From NCBI RefSeq assembly GCF_949987515.2, contig NC_082688.1:102279893-102343892 (forward strand): a stretch of DNA of 64,000 nucleotides. The letters are read 5' to 3'. Source of the DNA: Delphinus delphis. Lineage: Eukaryota; Chordata; Mammalia; Artiodactyla; Delphinidae. How positions within the stretch are numbered: the stretch's first letter is position 1; each line of letters begins with the position of its first letter. Under the pieces are notes generated by a model. It ran no database searches. It was not told where the DNA came from and saw nothing but the letters and a program-made list of their open reading frames with translations. The position numbers and the translations under genes are program-made. Below are positions 1-13,427 of this stretch, in pieces.

Positions 1-1887
1 ATAGGTAGACCATATTTTATAAGAGTTTCGTAAGTTATTAATGTGTGAGTTTGTTAATTATTTCCACCAAAAATGTCTGCTTTTCAAGATACCTCTTACA
101 GGCGAGCATCTTTAAGTTGAGCTAGTATGAGAAGAGAGTAGGTTGATGGGAGCTAGCTGGCATTTATTGAGTACTTCCAGTGAAGGTTCTGGAATATATG
201 ATGTACGTGCAGCAGCAGTATCCAAGAAAGGTATTAGCCCCATTTTACATAAACTCAGGCTTGAAGTTGTTAAATGAACCCAGACGAATCTGATGTTAAA
301 CATCCATGACAGGCTGTAAACACTCTGAGAGGTTGAGAGGACGGCTCTGGGGTCACAGTGCCCGGTTTCATTCGCTGACGCTGAAGTTTAAGAACTAGGT
401 AGATTAGTTAACCTTTTTGTACCCTGGTTTCCTTATCTATAAAAGGACAATATTAGTAACTTCCTTACAGGGTAATTTGAGCATAAAGTAGGATAATAAT
501 GTGCAGTTAGCACCAGTGCCTGGCAAATGAGAATTACACATTTTGTTGTTGTTGTTGTTCTTGACCATACAGCTATACCTATAAATCTGTCTTTAAAGCC
601 AAAGTGAACTAGACTACCTTCTATCTACATGGATATATGGTCAGTTGTTATTTTTAAATGTTTTAACAATTTTTCTGGTTAAAGAGCTTGATTTGGGTTT
701 CTATACAGCACTGCTCATTTTTATCTTTTATTTGTTTTATCTTCTCCTCAAAGAAGAGACTTAGCGTCTTAATGATCTGTGTAACTCTTATCAATTAACA
801 GTGTTAATGTAGCAGAAACATCAAGTCCTGCCACTAAAATCATATGAAGACTTTCACAACTAATGGTCTTCTTGCTCAGCTGCCCAAAGCTTGCAAGTGT
901 ATTCTGTTTGAGTTGTTGGATAACTTTCATGGTAATAATGAAAAGTAAATCTAAACGTTAACATGAACTTTGTTGTATAAGTTCACTTATTTCACAAATA
1001 CAGATGTGAGCATTTTCCTGGTTGGGAAAATGAAGCTGAGTCTCAGGAGATGCTTGATGAAGGAGGTTTGTTTAGGGCAGGACTGTTTCTTAGAGAAGGG
1101 GCTGCTCTTGGGATGGGTGTGCTGGAGAAAATGACCAGCTCTAGAGAACAAGGGCTGGTCAGGGCTTAGGATGAGACGGGACAAACAGATGGTGATTTGG
1201 AGGTGCCTCTCAGCCACCCACAGCCCCGGCTTTCGCCCAGTTTGCTCCAGTGGCCCTGTGTTTGGGCTTGCCCCTCCTGTTCTTCAGGATTCACATTGTC
1301 CTTTCCTCACCAGCTTGCTTACTCTATAATCTTCTGGAGAAGCACAGAAGGACAAATGCTACTTTCTTTGCTTGTTCTAACTCAGGAATATAGTATCGTA
1401 GACTGGAGATTTATACACTTATAAAAGGTGTGGTTCCCATGTCTAAAAGACAAAACACCCTATTATGCCATGTACATATTTGTTTTTTTCTTGTTGTAGT
1501 GGAATTCTTATACTTTAGACCATTTATATAGTCTATCTCGTTTGACACCATCCAGAGTACACTGTAATTCTGGCCATTCGCATTTTCCTTCAAGTCACTT
1601 GCCAGGTCAAGAATGAGGGAATGAATTTAGCCCACATTGTGGATTTCTGTTCTTTAATTTTGGCCTGAAACTATTTACTAAAGTATTATGATAGCTAAGG
1701 AACCCAGTTTTTCGTTGTGGCTAATATCATGACATTTTAAGTCAGATCAACTATGAAAGTAAAGGTAATCTGCAGTACTATGTAGTATCTACCCTTGGCA
1801 GGAAAAAAATTTGAAGTTGTTGTTCTTAATGTCTGTGTGTATGTATTTATATATGTAAAATTATTCATCAGTGTTTATTTTATTTAG
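1..1887 (+). other. CDCA2 intron (3' part) with two MIR relics
   Basis: No CDCA2 exon is visible before 1888. A MIR-like segment in minus orientation lies around 160-275 (gradient ending CCCCATTTTACATAAAC) and a plus-orientation MIR around 330-540 (TTTCCTTATCTATAAAA, then GTGCCTGGCAAA). A short (TTG)n run is at 543-560. Nothing is recognised in 560-1887. Confidence 0.6.
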
Positions 1888-1972
1888 GAACACCATGACA
1901 ACCTCTGTGATGGTGGGACTCATCCAAGCTTAATCTTAAATCTTGCAAACTGTTGCAAAGAACGAAAAGCAG
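1888..1972 (+). CDS. CDCA2: CDCA2 coding exon A
   Basis: An 85-nt exon between a pyrimidine-rich AG acceptor and the donor GTAAGA. It begins in phase 0 and ends after one base of a split codon. It encodes EHHDNLCDGGTHPSLI and then LNLANCCKERKA, which aligns with the human segment just before the PP1-binding exon. It is too short and ATG-poor to stand out as an ORF on its own. Confidence 0.93.
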
Positions 1973-4900
1973 GTAAGAAATTCAGATTTATTTTGAAGCC
2001 TGAAGATATCATTTGCTTGTTATGAAAAAAACCTGAGGTAGTATGTAGTATTTTCAATGATCTACTAACGCCTGATGCTTCTGAAATTACATGGGAATGA
2101 AGAAGAGTTGGGAGGGATGGACCCTCTGTTGAAGTTTCAGAATTGGTTCCACCCATGTCATCTATCCCTTTTTGCTTAATGTGAAACTTGTAAGGAAATT
2201 GATGTTCAATTTTGTAATCTTTTAAGACAGGCATGCAGAATTTACTTTAAAATCCATGACCATATTTTAATTAGAAATATTGCTTATCTTTTCCACTTTA
2301 AACTTTTTTTCTGTACAAACTATGTTTTGTGTTATACAAATAGCCAGATGCAATCATGTGAAAAGATTCTAGGATATGTCTTTTAGATAAGAAATGTAGT
2401 TTAGTTTTTAAATATATTCCCATTTATTATCTAATAGAAGGTCAAGAAAATTGTACAGTACCAGACTCTCTAAATGTGAGGAAGAGGAAGAGAGTTACTT
2501 TCGGAGAGGACCTAAGCCCTGAAGTGTTTGATGAATCTTTGCCAGCAAACACTCCGTTGCGTAAAGGAGAAACACCGGTTCGTAAAAAGGATTTAAGTAC
2601 CCTCAGTCCCCTGCTACTTGAACAGTCCCCAGCTCCTGAGGGGTTACTTCAACCAAATTTTGATGACAAGGGAGAGAATCTTGTAAGTGTGAAAAGTGTG
2701 GAACAATCTTGTTTACATTTTCATCAGACCTCACCTATTTTGCATGAGCAATAATTGTGCTTTGATATCATGAGATGGACTGAGCAACGTGTCGTGGTAC
2801 AAATTAATGCATTTTCTAGCTAGGTGATTACCAGTTTTCTCCTATTAAAAACAATACTTCCATGACTCCTTGTACATAGCGTATTTTCTGAAACCTAACT
2901 GCTATTGATTGTAAGATGTGCCATTGTTTTATCTATCACTAAGAAAAAAGGCTGAAAGTTAAACTGTGATACACACCATGTACTCAGATTTCAGAGGTGT
3001 TAAAATGTTGAAAGAGCAGCAATCTTAGGATTGATATATTATAAGTATAAATTGTTCTTCCTCCTAAGATGAATTTCTGCAGGTGGGATTACTGGATTAA
3101 GGAATATGAACATTTTTTGAACTTTTTGATACATACTGCTAAATTATTCAGAAAGTATGTACTAATTTGAACTCACAGCACTATAAATGATCTAATTTAT
3201 TATACCTTTGTAAACCCTGGGTTTTAATGGTACTTTTTTTAAAAATAGCTTAATAGGAGAAAAAGATGACTGGAAAATATTGTTTGTTAGTGAGGTTTGA
3301 ACATTTTCACATGTTTATAGGCTATTTGAATTTCTTGAGAACTGCCTATTAGTTTTACTTACCCATTTTTGTATTGGGGCCATCATTCAATCTCTCTCTT
3401 GCTGTTATACTTTGAAATAAGAATATTCTGCTTTTGGCCAAGATGGAATAAGAGGGACCTAATTTACATTGCCATGAGAAACAACTAAAAAGCCAGAGAA
3501 AAAGATATGAAACAGTGGTTCACCGGCATTGACTGTCTGGAAGCACAGACAGTAATCTCTGAGGCAGGTAACAAATGAGGTAAGCCTTACGAGAGCCCCA
3601 ACTTACTGCCTGGGCTGAATTTCCAGGCTGCAGCACAGGGAGGGGATACCTTGGTGGAGCCTGGCAGTCTCCATGAGTTGAGAAGATGGATTTGGGGTCT
3701 GGAAAAGTGAAGGAAGCTGGAGTTCACAGGGTAAAATACCAGAGAGAAGAGACCTGCAGAGAGAGAGAATTCTGGAGATCTGCAAAGGGTCTCGTCAAGT
3801 CTCTAGCTGAGTGCTGGTCAACACATCCTTGTGAGTAAACTGCCCCAGGCCAGGGAGGAACTGCCCAAATGGAGCAGAGGGAAATGCCTAGAGCTCACAC
3901 AGGGCAGGAATTGTGTTCCCACCAACTCATGTAGAAAAACCTTGTAATTCAGAGGGTGTCAGGTACTCAGAAGAGTATTGCTTCATTAGTGGAGCAGAAT
4001 TAAACTAAAAGCCTGGCAAAGCCTAAAAGCAAGTCTTGAAAGGATCTAACTTATACCCATGTAACTGCGTTGCATAATGAACCTCAAGAATATCAAAACA
4101 GCTTTTGGCAGCTGTAAAGGTGGGGAGATCCCAGGGAGGCCAAGGCATCAGATCTCATTGTCCTCCCAGCCCTTCAACCCTCCTCTGAAGGCCCTCAATA
4201 AAATGGTTTTATCCTTCCCACCAAACCAAAACAAAACAATCTAGCAACAAATAATGTTAAACTCAAAATGTCTGGCATTCAATTAGAAATTAATACTTGT
4301 GTAGGAAAAGATGCCCCATAATGAAGAGAAAAATCAGTCAATAGAAATAGACTCAGAAATGACACATATGATAGAATTTCTAGAGAGACATTGAAAGAGT
4401 TATTTTAACTATATTTCGTATATGTTCAAGAATGTGAGAAAGGATTGAGCTTCTTAAGAACATGGAAGATAAAGAAAAGACCCAAATCAAACTCTGTACA
4501 TTATAATCTCCAGGAATAAAAATATGTTGGATGAGATTAATAGCGTATTAGAGACTGCAAGAGAAAAGATTAGTGAATTCGAAGATGTAGCGATAGAAAT
4601 TATTCTCAATGACACACAGGAAAAAGACTGAACAAGAATGAGCAGACAATTCGTGATCTGGGACAACTTCAGGTGGTATAAAGTGCTTGTAATTAGGGTT
4701 CCCAAAGGAGAGGAGAGATTGGAAGGAACAGGAAAAAAATATTTGCAAAATAATGGCTGAAAAATGTCCAAATTTGATAGAATTATTAACCCACTGATCC
4801 TAAAGTTCAACATATTCCCAGCACAAGAAACATAAAGAAAAATACACAAAGCTTAAAATCAACAATGAATGGCCTAAAAGGAGCCAGAGAGAAAAAGACA

Positions 4901-7900
4901 TGTGACATAAGAAGAACAAATATAAGAGGCAGCAGATTTCTGGTTGGAAACTATGCGAGCGAGCCAGAAGGCAGTGCAGCAACATCTTTTAAAGATGTAT
5001 TTAACTACTTGGAGCAAAAAACCAAAAATAACCTGTCAAACTAGAATTCTCTATCTAGTGAGACCATCTTTCAAAAGAAAAGGTGGAAATAAAGGCTTTT
5101 TCAGACATAACAAAAGTTGAAATAATTCATTACCATAACAGGTTGGCATTAGACGAAGTGTTGAAAAGGAAGCCCTTTAGTCAGAAGGAAAATAGTTCTG
5201 CAGGAAAATCTGCATCTACACAGAGGAATGAAGAGCACTGAAAATGCTAAGTATGTGGGCAAATGTAACAGACTTCTTTTTAATTAGTCTCCATAAAGGA
5301 TAATTATTCAAAGCAAGAGTAACAACAATATTTTGTTTGGTTTATAACCTAGGTAAGTAAAATATACAACCAAATTAACATGGCATAAAGGTTGGGAGGG
5401 GTTCTTAGGCTATAAACAAAGTGGACTAAGTTAAAAGATGTGTGCTGTAAACCCTAAGCCACTATAAAGTAACAAAAGATGTGTGGGATGCAGGTAAAGC
5501 AGTGCTTAGAGGAAAATTTCTAAAAATTAATGCCTGTATTTGAAAATAATAGAGGTCTCCAATTAATGATCTCAGCTTCCACTTTAAGAGACTAGAAAAA
5601 GAAAAGCAAATTGAAACCAAACTAAGAAGAGGAAAGAAAGTAATAAAGATAAGTGTAGAAATCAATGAAATAGAAAACAGAAAAACAATAGAGACAAATC
5701 ATTGAAATCAGAAGGTTTTGCTGCAGAAAATAATAGTAAACTTCTAATCAGACTGTTCAGGACAAAAGGAGAGGATACTCATTAGCAATATACGGAATAA
5801 GGGAGGTGACATAATTACATATCTTAATAATACTAAAAGGATCATAAAAGAATATTATGAACAACTTTATTTTATGCCAATAAATTCAACAACTTAAGCT
5901 ACGTTCCTTGAAAGACACAAGCTATCAATCTCACTCAAGAAGAAATAGGTGGTCTCGTTAGCTCTATATCAACTAAGGAAATTTAAATTGTAACCTTCTC
6001 ACAAAGAAAACTGCATGTGCAGATGATTTTACTAATGAATTCTACCAAACATTTAAGGAAGATACAATACTAATTCTGCATACATTCTTCCAAACAAATT
6101 GAGTTGGGAATGCTTCCCAACTCATCAATGTCAGCAGTAGCCTGATACCATAATCAGACATTATGAGAGAAGAAAACTACAGTCCAGTATCCTCACAAAC
6201 ATACTAACATACTAACTAAAAAGAGAATAAATACATTATGACCAAGTGAGATTTTACCCCCAAAATGCAAGGTTGGTTTATTTGAAAGCCAGTCTGCAGA
6301 GTTCACCATATTAACAGAGTAAAACAGAAAAACTCTATGGTCATCTCAGCAGATGGAGAAAAAGCATCTGACAAAATCCAGCATTCATTTCAGATTAAAA
6401 ACTCTGAGCAAATTGGTGAGAAAAAATAATTTTTTCAACCTGACAGATCTTATCTATGAAAAATTAACAGCTACCATTATACTGGCTGGGGGAAAGAAAA
6501 GATTTGACTTCTGCATTTATATTTACCCTTAAGGTCTCCTGAATAATACTGTAATGTTTGGTTGTGTTTATTAATGAATTTTCTTACTTTACTGGCGTTA
6601 GGATATGGGATTTTAAATAAGCCAAAAAGTAACTTATCAGTGGATCATCATGACTACTTTCACTTTTTAAAAATTATTATTATATTTTTAATTGTTATTT
6701 TGGTGGGTTGTAGTTAGTGAGCATGGTTTCCTTAAATACGATTGGTAAATATTATAAAACATTTATTTTTCTATCCAGTATCTTGTTTTTGCTCTTTTTT
6801 TGGTTAATCTTTTATTTCCCATCTTCATGCTTATTACAGTTCCTCCTACAAAAATAAGTACGTATTATTTTCTTATGGGCACATTATTTCTATGTCCACT
6901 GGATTTAAAGATATCTAATTTCTACTTTTTTCTTTGTTTAGGAAAACATAGAACCTCTTCAGGTATCATTTGCAGGTCTCAGTCCTCTTAGTAAGTCTTC
7001 AATCTCTGAGACTCTTTCAGGTAGTAACTTTGGCTTATCTAAAAATCATAAATGTCATTTTAAATATGTGTATATATGAAAATCACCTTATTTTAAAATT
7101 TTTATTTTTATTATGATCGTACTTGATTTTTCAAAAACTCAAATCGTGTAGAAAAGCTTACAAGAAGTCTCTTATCCATCCCTTTCCATCCCAAGTCCAT
7201 ACTTTATAATCACCCACATTTAACTTCCTCTGATGGGTAGCCGCATTTTTCAAGTCACTGCAAGTAGTGGAGTTGCCCTCTCAACACTTAAGGACTGACA
7301 GTAGGCTCCTTTTCAGGTTGCACAATTGAAATGATATGAATCCTAAGCGTCATTTTTGATTACACAAAATTGTTCATCAACATCAACATGGCATTTTGTG
7401 CATATGTACTTTCTGAGGTCTCTAGTTTTTTTTATGATCATGACAAGGCAACAAAGATCTCTCTGTGCTTTCCTGACAAACCAGGACTTGGCCAGCAAAT
7501 GTCACGGGCAAAGCACTTGAAATGGAACCATTATTCACGTCTCTCCCCTGGTCGAAATCCTTTAATGGATCACCAACACATCTTGTTGGCTCTAGGACAC
7601 AAACCAAGCTCATTAGCACAGAATCCAAGACATGGAGTGTTAAGTTAGAGCTAAATTGGAAGTATAGCCTGTCATCTTCCAAAGCTTATGCTCTTTGACA
7701 GGTTATACTGCCTTTTATTTATACCGTTCAAAGTGACCAAATTAAAATTTTTTGAACTTTGTGAAATTAAAGTATTTTCATGTTTTTAAAAATGTTTTTG
7801 AAATCTCAAAATTTATTTCTCCTGGTAATATGTTCAGATATGGTAGGATACTAAAAGCAAAATTGGTATCCAAAAGAGCATCCAGTGTGTCCAATAGATG

Positions 7901-10900
7901 ATGGGTCTTACAGCTTTTTGTTAGCTACCCTAATTTTGCTGTGTCTTGCTCATCAGGCACTGATACCTTTGCCTCTTCAAATAACCACGAGAAAATAGCC
8001 TCCTGTAAAGTTGGTAGAGCAACGCGGACCTCTAACAGAAGAAGTGTAAGTGTTTGTATTTGGCACAATGTATCTGTTTTTAAATCTTGCACTAGATTTT
8101 TCTCTGTTTTCATGATCAAATGCTTTATCAGTTAAATCTTGGTTTAATCAATGTGTTAAGAACTAATACCATATCCTACCTATCATGTAAGCCAGGATAA
8201 TGCTGTTTTCCTGATTTGATTTTAATTAATCCTGTTAGAAGAAAAATACAATAAACGAGGTGCTTTCAGAGTGTGTGTTCATGTGGAAGGTAGTCTGTTT
8301 AGAAAGTTTATTTGGGATCTGTGTGGTTTTATGAGTTATATCCAAGTGCAAAGTGGAGAAGAGTTGCATGTTTTTTTTTTAATTTTTAAATTTAATTTTA
8401 CTTTTTTATACAGCAGGTTCTTATTAGTTATCTATTTTATACATATTAGTGTATATATGTCAATCCCAATCTCCCAATTCATCCCAACCCCCTCCACCAC
8501 CACCCACCGGCTTTCCCCCCTTGATGTCCATACATTTGTTCTCCAGAGTCACATGTATTAACAGTCAGAAAGTGCCATAAATATAACTTTTTCAAAAACT
8601 ACCTTCAGTTGTCTTCAGTGTGAGCATAACTCCATCGAATGCATGTCTTTTGCGATTTTATTGAATTAGATGAACTTGGATTTTTATCTATAGCATCACA
8701 GTGCATAAACATATAGCATACTGATATTTTTTTCACTGATACTGTTGATGGTAAACCCAGAAGTCAAACTTAGATAATCTGACGGTTCATGATTTTTCCC
8801 CCTATAACCCATCAGTAGTTAGGTGCTACATTGTAGATGTTCAATAAATATTTGATGAATGAATAAGACAGTGATTCTTTTTTATTTTTTATTTTCAAAA
8901 ATTTTATTGAACTATAGTTGATTTACAATGTGCAGCAAAGTGGTTCAGTTATATATATGTATATTTTTTTCATATTCTTTTCCATTATGGTTGATCTCAG
9001 GATATTGAATATAGTTGCCTGTGCTATACAGTAGGACCTTGTTGTTTATCCATCCTATATATAATAGTTTGCACCTAAAACAACGATTCTTAAGTTGTTT
9101 TTTTCTCTTCCATAAAATAGTAGGACAGAGTGCATATGCTTCTGGGTCAAAGTTTGATCAGAAATCAGAAATTACTATTTCCCTCTTTTGAATGTGACTT
9201 GGTTAAAATACTTCTAATGGAATTTGTGAATTAAGCGGAAATGGGATGTAAAATGGTAGAATCCGCAGGGAAGGGAAAAGAAATGTGAGAGACACTCATG
9301 AAAATGTAACTGACTGTTTTATGGTAGCCCTGCTTTTAATTTTCTTTATAGCAGTTGATCAGTTTTTCAGAAGAGAGTGTTTGCAACTTATTTAATACAG
9401 AAGCTCAGCCTTATAAAGAAAAGAAAATTAATAGGAGGAAGTCTCAAGAAAGCAATCGCGCAGACAGAGCACTTCCTAGAAAGAATCAGGTGAGTGTGTG
9501 TTTAAAGATGTAATAAAGAGTAGAAGTGGTGCATTTCTTTGTTGTATGGTTAGGAAAACCCAGAAACAAAATTTTTCCTAGTTGGCCTTGGACCAAGAGT
9601 ATTAAAATCATCTTATCATAGAATCGAAAGGGCCATAAGAGATTATATACTCAATTATGAATTACCCGAGGGCCATTTTTGCATTTTCTTCATTGGGTTA
9701 CATACACCCAGCACAGGGAATCATGGGCACTCAAATGTGGAATTGATTCTTATCTTCGAATCTGATCTAATCTAACCTCACCCTCTTTGGGGAATCCTCT
9801 GATTTCTTAGGGATGCATGTGCCATCTGCCTCTTGTTTGACTTTGCTACTGCCAGTGGCTGGTTGGATGTTCTCCCCGTATTGCAGGAAGAATTTAGAAA
9901 CTAGCTCTGTCTTCCTCCACACTCAGAGGCCTGTGCCGGCTCATGACGTCACCGCCTCTTTGCGGATAGCAGATCTAGCACCTTGACCCAGGTCCTGGTG
10001 TTGCCCTCGCTTCACTGAGCTGGACCGTCCCCTGCCATACCCTACAGCTTGTTGGTATCCAAGACCTTCCCAGTTTTAATAATACACATTTATGTGTCCC
10101 CCCACTCTCCGACCCCCCACTCTCCGACCCCAGCCTCCTATCCATCCAGTGTTCTCATGCCATCTTACTCATGCCTCTTCTAGTATTAACTCTTCAGCTT
10201 TCAGAGATCCTTTAACTTCCTGTGTTTCCTTATTCATCCTAAGCTGTCTTCAGCTGTTTTCAACACTCTTGTCCATTATCTTGGGTCTTCATCCCTTTCA
10301 TTCTGCTCCCACCCTGGATTAATGCACCATTGTCCCCTTTCCCATCCAACACTGTTGCTGGAGAGACCCACAGAGGCTGCTACAGAGTCACTGTTTCAGA
10401 TACTATTAGAAGTCAGGCCTCTTTTGCCACCAGTTTGCCACTTCACTTTCATTATTTTTCCAAGGCATTTAATAACCTAGTGACTAAAATCCAGCGCATC
10501 CTTAGAGGTCTTGTTCACAGCATTTGACATAACTGAGAATTGTCCTATGTGGTCTCTGTTAAAGATTTGTTTTCTTCTGCCCATTCCTAAATGTTTATGT
10601 TACCCAGAGTTCTACTCTTTGTCTTTCGAAATGGCTTTATTTTCTGGGTGGTTTCATATGCAGCACGGTTGACGACTCCCAAATCTTTCCCATCGGTTAA
10701 CATAGGTTCAACTACCTACTAGGCATCTTTTCTTAGACCACCCTGCAAACATCTCAAAACTCAACATTTCCAAAACCAAACTTACCCATTTCACCCCAGC
10801 ACACACACACCCAAAACAGCAAATTTCCCTCCTGATTCATGAACCAAAAAGTGTTGCCTCACTTGGTTTAAACACTGCACAAACATCCCCAAGTCGGCAG

Positions 10901-13374
10901 AACCGGAAGAAACCGGATGTTGTCCTGGTTCAGTTTCTTCTTTAGGTCACACACTCCTTTGAAAGATCCTCTTGCTGAAAAAAAATACACATCAGTTGAA
11001 AATATGCATACGTCTTAGATCATGGCATTAGAGACTGGGTTCCTTCCTGCTCTCTACAAAACACTGTTATGAAGAAGGTCCACCTACTTCTTCACATGAA
11101 ACTAATAGCCAGAAAGTTCAAGAAGGGTTGACCATTAAGTTTTGCCCCAACCCCTCCCAGGACCCCACTGAGCCAAAATAATTGATGTAATAGAAGGAAT
11201 AGGCTTAGAATAGCGATGAGAAGAGGAAGGGGGTGAGGAGGGGTATTCAGCAACTGACAACAGCCTTCAGTGAATTTCTGGAAGACAAGCAGATGGGAGC
11301 GGGTTGACAGATAAAAGAGGGGGAAAGGTTTACAGCCCAGAATGTGCTGGTGAGGAGAGAGAGCCAGCCTGCTTATGGGAATCCCGAGGAACTCTGGGCC
11401 CAGTATTGGCAGGTCCAGTGGTGCTGAGAGTGAGAAGTGGTAGTGGAAACGGATTAATTGAAGTCCTGTATGTGAAACAATTTGCGCCGGTTTGCCCCGC
11501 ACTCCCTCTCCCATCCTGAAGCTCAGAACAGGGGTTGTCACCTGAATGTTCTCATTCTGGCATTTGGAAGGTCCCACAGTCTGGACAGCCAGCTCGTTTC
11601 CCTAAAGCAAAGCCTGCGGTTGACCCTCTCCATCTGCCCTGCCCTGTGTTGCACAGAGTTCCTGGTAGAATTCCCATGCAAGAAAGAGGCTGAGCTGGAA
11701 AGCAGAGGAAACCCATTACCAGTTTAGCCAGTATCTTCTTAAGTTAAGAGTCAGATAACTGAGTAGAACCAAGAGCGTCAAAGACCAATGTTAGTAAGTT
11801 TGAAAAACTGACCCCCAGAGAGAAAGGTTATTCAGAAAATGGAAAGAAACTTCGTGAAAGTAAATATTCTGATATATTCATATTTCAGAAAATATTATCT
11901 GCAGAAAACTAAGAAGCAGGGGATGCTATGAAAAAGGAGCAGAGAAAGAAAGGTTTGTAAAAATATATAAAACTTGGTAGTTGGACTAGAGAATAAAGTT
12001 AAGGAAAGTTAAGGGAGGACACGAGAATGATAGACTAGTAAGAACAGACATGGAAGACCAATCTAGGAGACTTTGTTGGAGTCTCAGAATGAGAAAATGG
12101 AATGGAAGGAAGTTATCAGAATAAAAGGGAGCGTTTCCCAGAGCTGAAGAAAAGAGTCTTCAAGTTAAAAGGTCCTACTGAATTCCTAGGACCAAGAGAA
12201 AAGACCACAACTTCGACATGTCAGTGTGAAACTGAACAATAAGGATAATGAGAACAGTGGACTTTTCCTACCAGGAAACAAGGATCGGAGTGGTATCAAG
12301 TTTGACAGCAGTCTGAACACTGAAAGAGAATTCAACAGGACATTTAAAGCTTTGAAAGAAACTTAATTTAAGCCCAATATTCTGTATCCAGCCAAATTCA
12401 ATTACTGTGAAAGACACTCAAGAGATGTGTTTTTTGGTTTTTTGGTTTTTTAATATTACTGGAGGGAGATACACTCTAGCAAAATGAGGAAGTAAGCTTG
12501 AGAATCCAGGACACAGTGGGTCTAATAGCACAGGAGAGGAGTGCCGTAGAAATCTCTGATTATAGCTGTTCAGTCAGCCTAGAAGAGCAATCAGGCCAAA
12601 TTTGAGCAAGAGAAGGGTGCTCCAGGGAGGAGGTCTCTGGAGGGAAAAACAAAAAGACCTATGATTGAGCAAATGGAAGATGTGCCATATGAGAAGAAAA
12701 AGAGGGGCTTCCCTGGTGGTCCAGTGGCTAAGACTCCATGCTCCCAGTGCAGGGGGCCCGGGTTCGATCCCTGCTCAGGGAACTAGATCCCACGTGCTGC
12801 AACTAAGAGTTTGAATGCCGCAACTAAAGATCCTGCACGCGGCAGTGAAGATCCCACGTGCTGCAGCTAAGACCCGACACAGCCTAATTAATTAATTAAT
12901 TAATTAATTTTTAAAAAAAAAAAACAGGAGAAAAAGAAAGGTCAATCTATACCATTCCAAAGAAAAGTCTGAATGCAAGAGTTTTGGAGCGAATATGAAG
13001 CAAACTTTAGTAAGTGTGATTTCAAGCAACAATGGGGTGTAAGGAAAAGGATATTTTGTAGTATTAGGAATCATGTACAGGAGGCGCCAGAGGAAAGAGA
13101 AGGAATCAGAGCTCTGTCCTGTAAGCACTATGGCTGTTTTTAAAATTATCATCTTGCAAATTAGGGGTTCAAGATATACTTTTTTAAAGTTCTTAAAAAG
13201 AAATAGAAATGTAAATTCAAAGGTAACCAAGAGAAGAAGCAAAACTAACATAGGGAAGAGGAAGGTTTAGTTTAAGTAAGTGATAGCCTCATGGTTTATG
13301 GTAAGGAGGCAGCAGAGATCTGTACTGTATCGTAGGCTGAAATGTGCTGAGAGAGTAGATCTTAAGTGTTCTCA

Positions 13375-13427
<53 letters not shown>

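Larger units (their letters stand above)
8046..9351 (+). other. CDCA2 intron D-E
   Basis: About 1.3 kb carrying two antisense L1 3' ends and a short MIR/L2-like tail (GTTCAATAAATATTTGATG) near 8840-8865. No other feature. Confidence 0.6.

Noticed and set aside
2476..2754. Stand-alone ORF from 2476 to 2754
   Set aside because: It is exon B of CDCA2 read through its donor at 2683. The apparent start is an internal GTG Val codon.
10092..10130. Short direct repeat of CCACTCTCCGACCCC
   Set aside because: Only two copies of 15 bp in C-rich sequence. Not a CRISPR-like or satellite array.
11092..11577. 161-codon antisense ORF in the large CDCA2 intron
   Set aside because: The longest unexplained ORF, but its composition is leucine/proline-rich and featureless and nothing matches a known family.
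12750..12775. tRNA-like B boxes (GGTTCGATCCC and variants) in many places
   Set aside because: They belong to tRNA-derived SINE heads. No cloverleaf with an anticodon arm is present.
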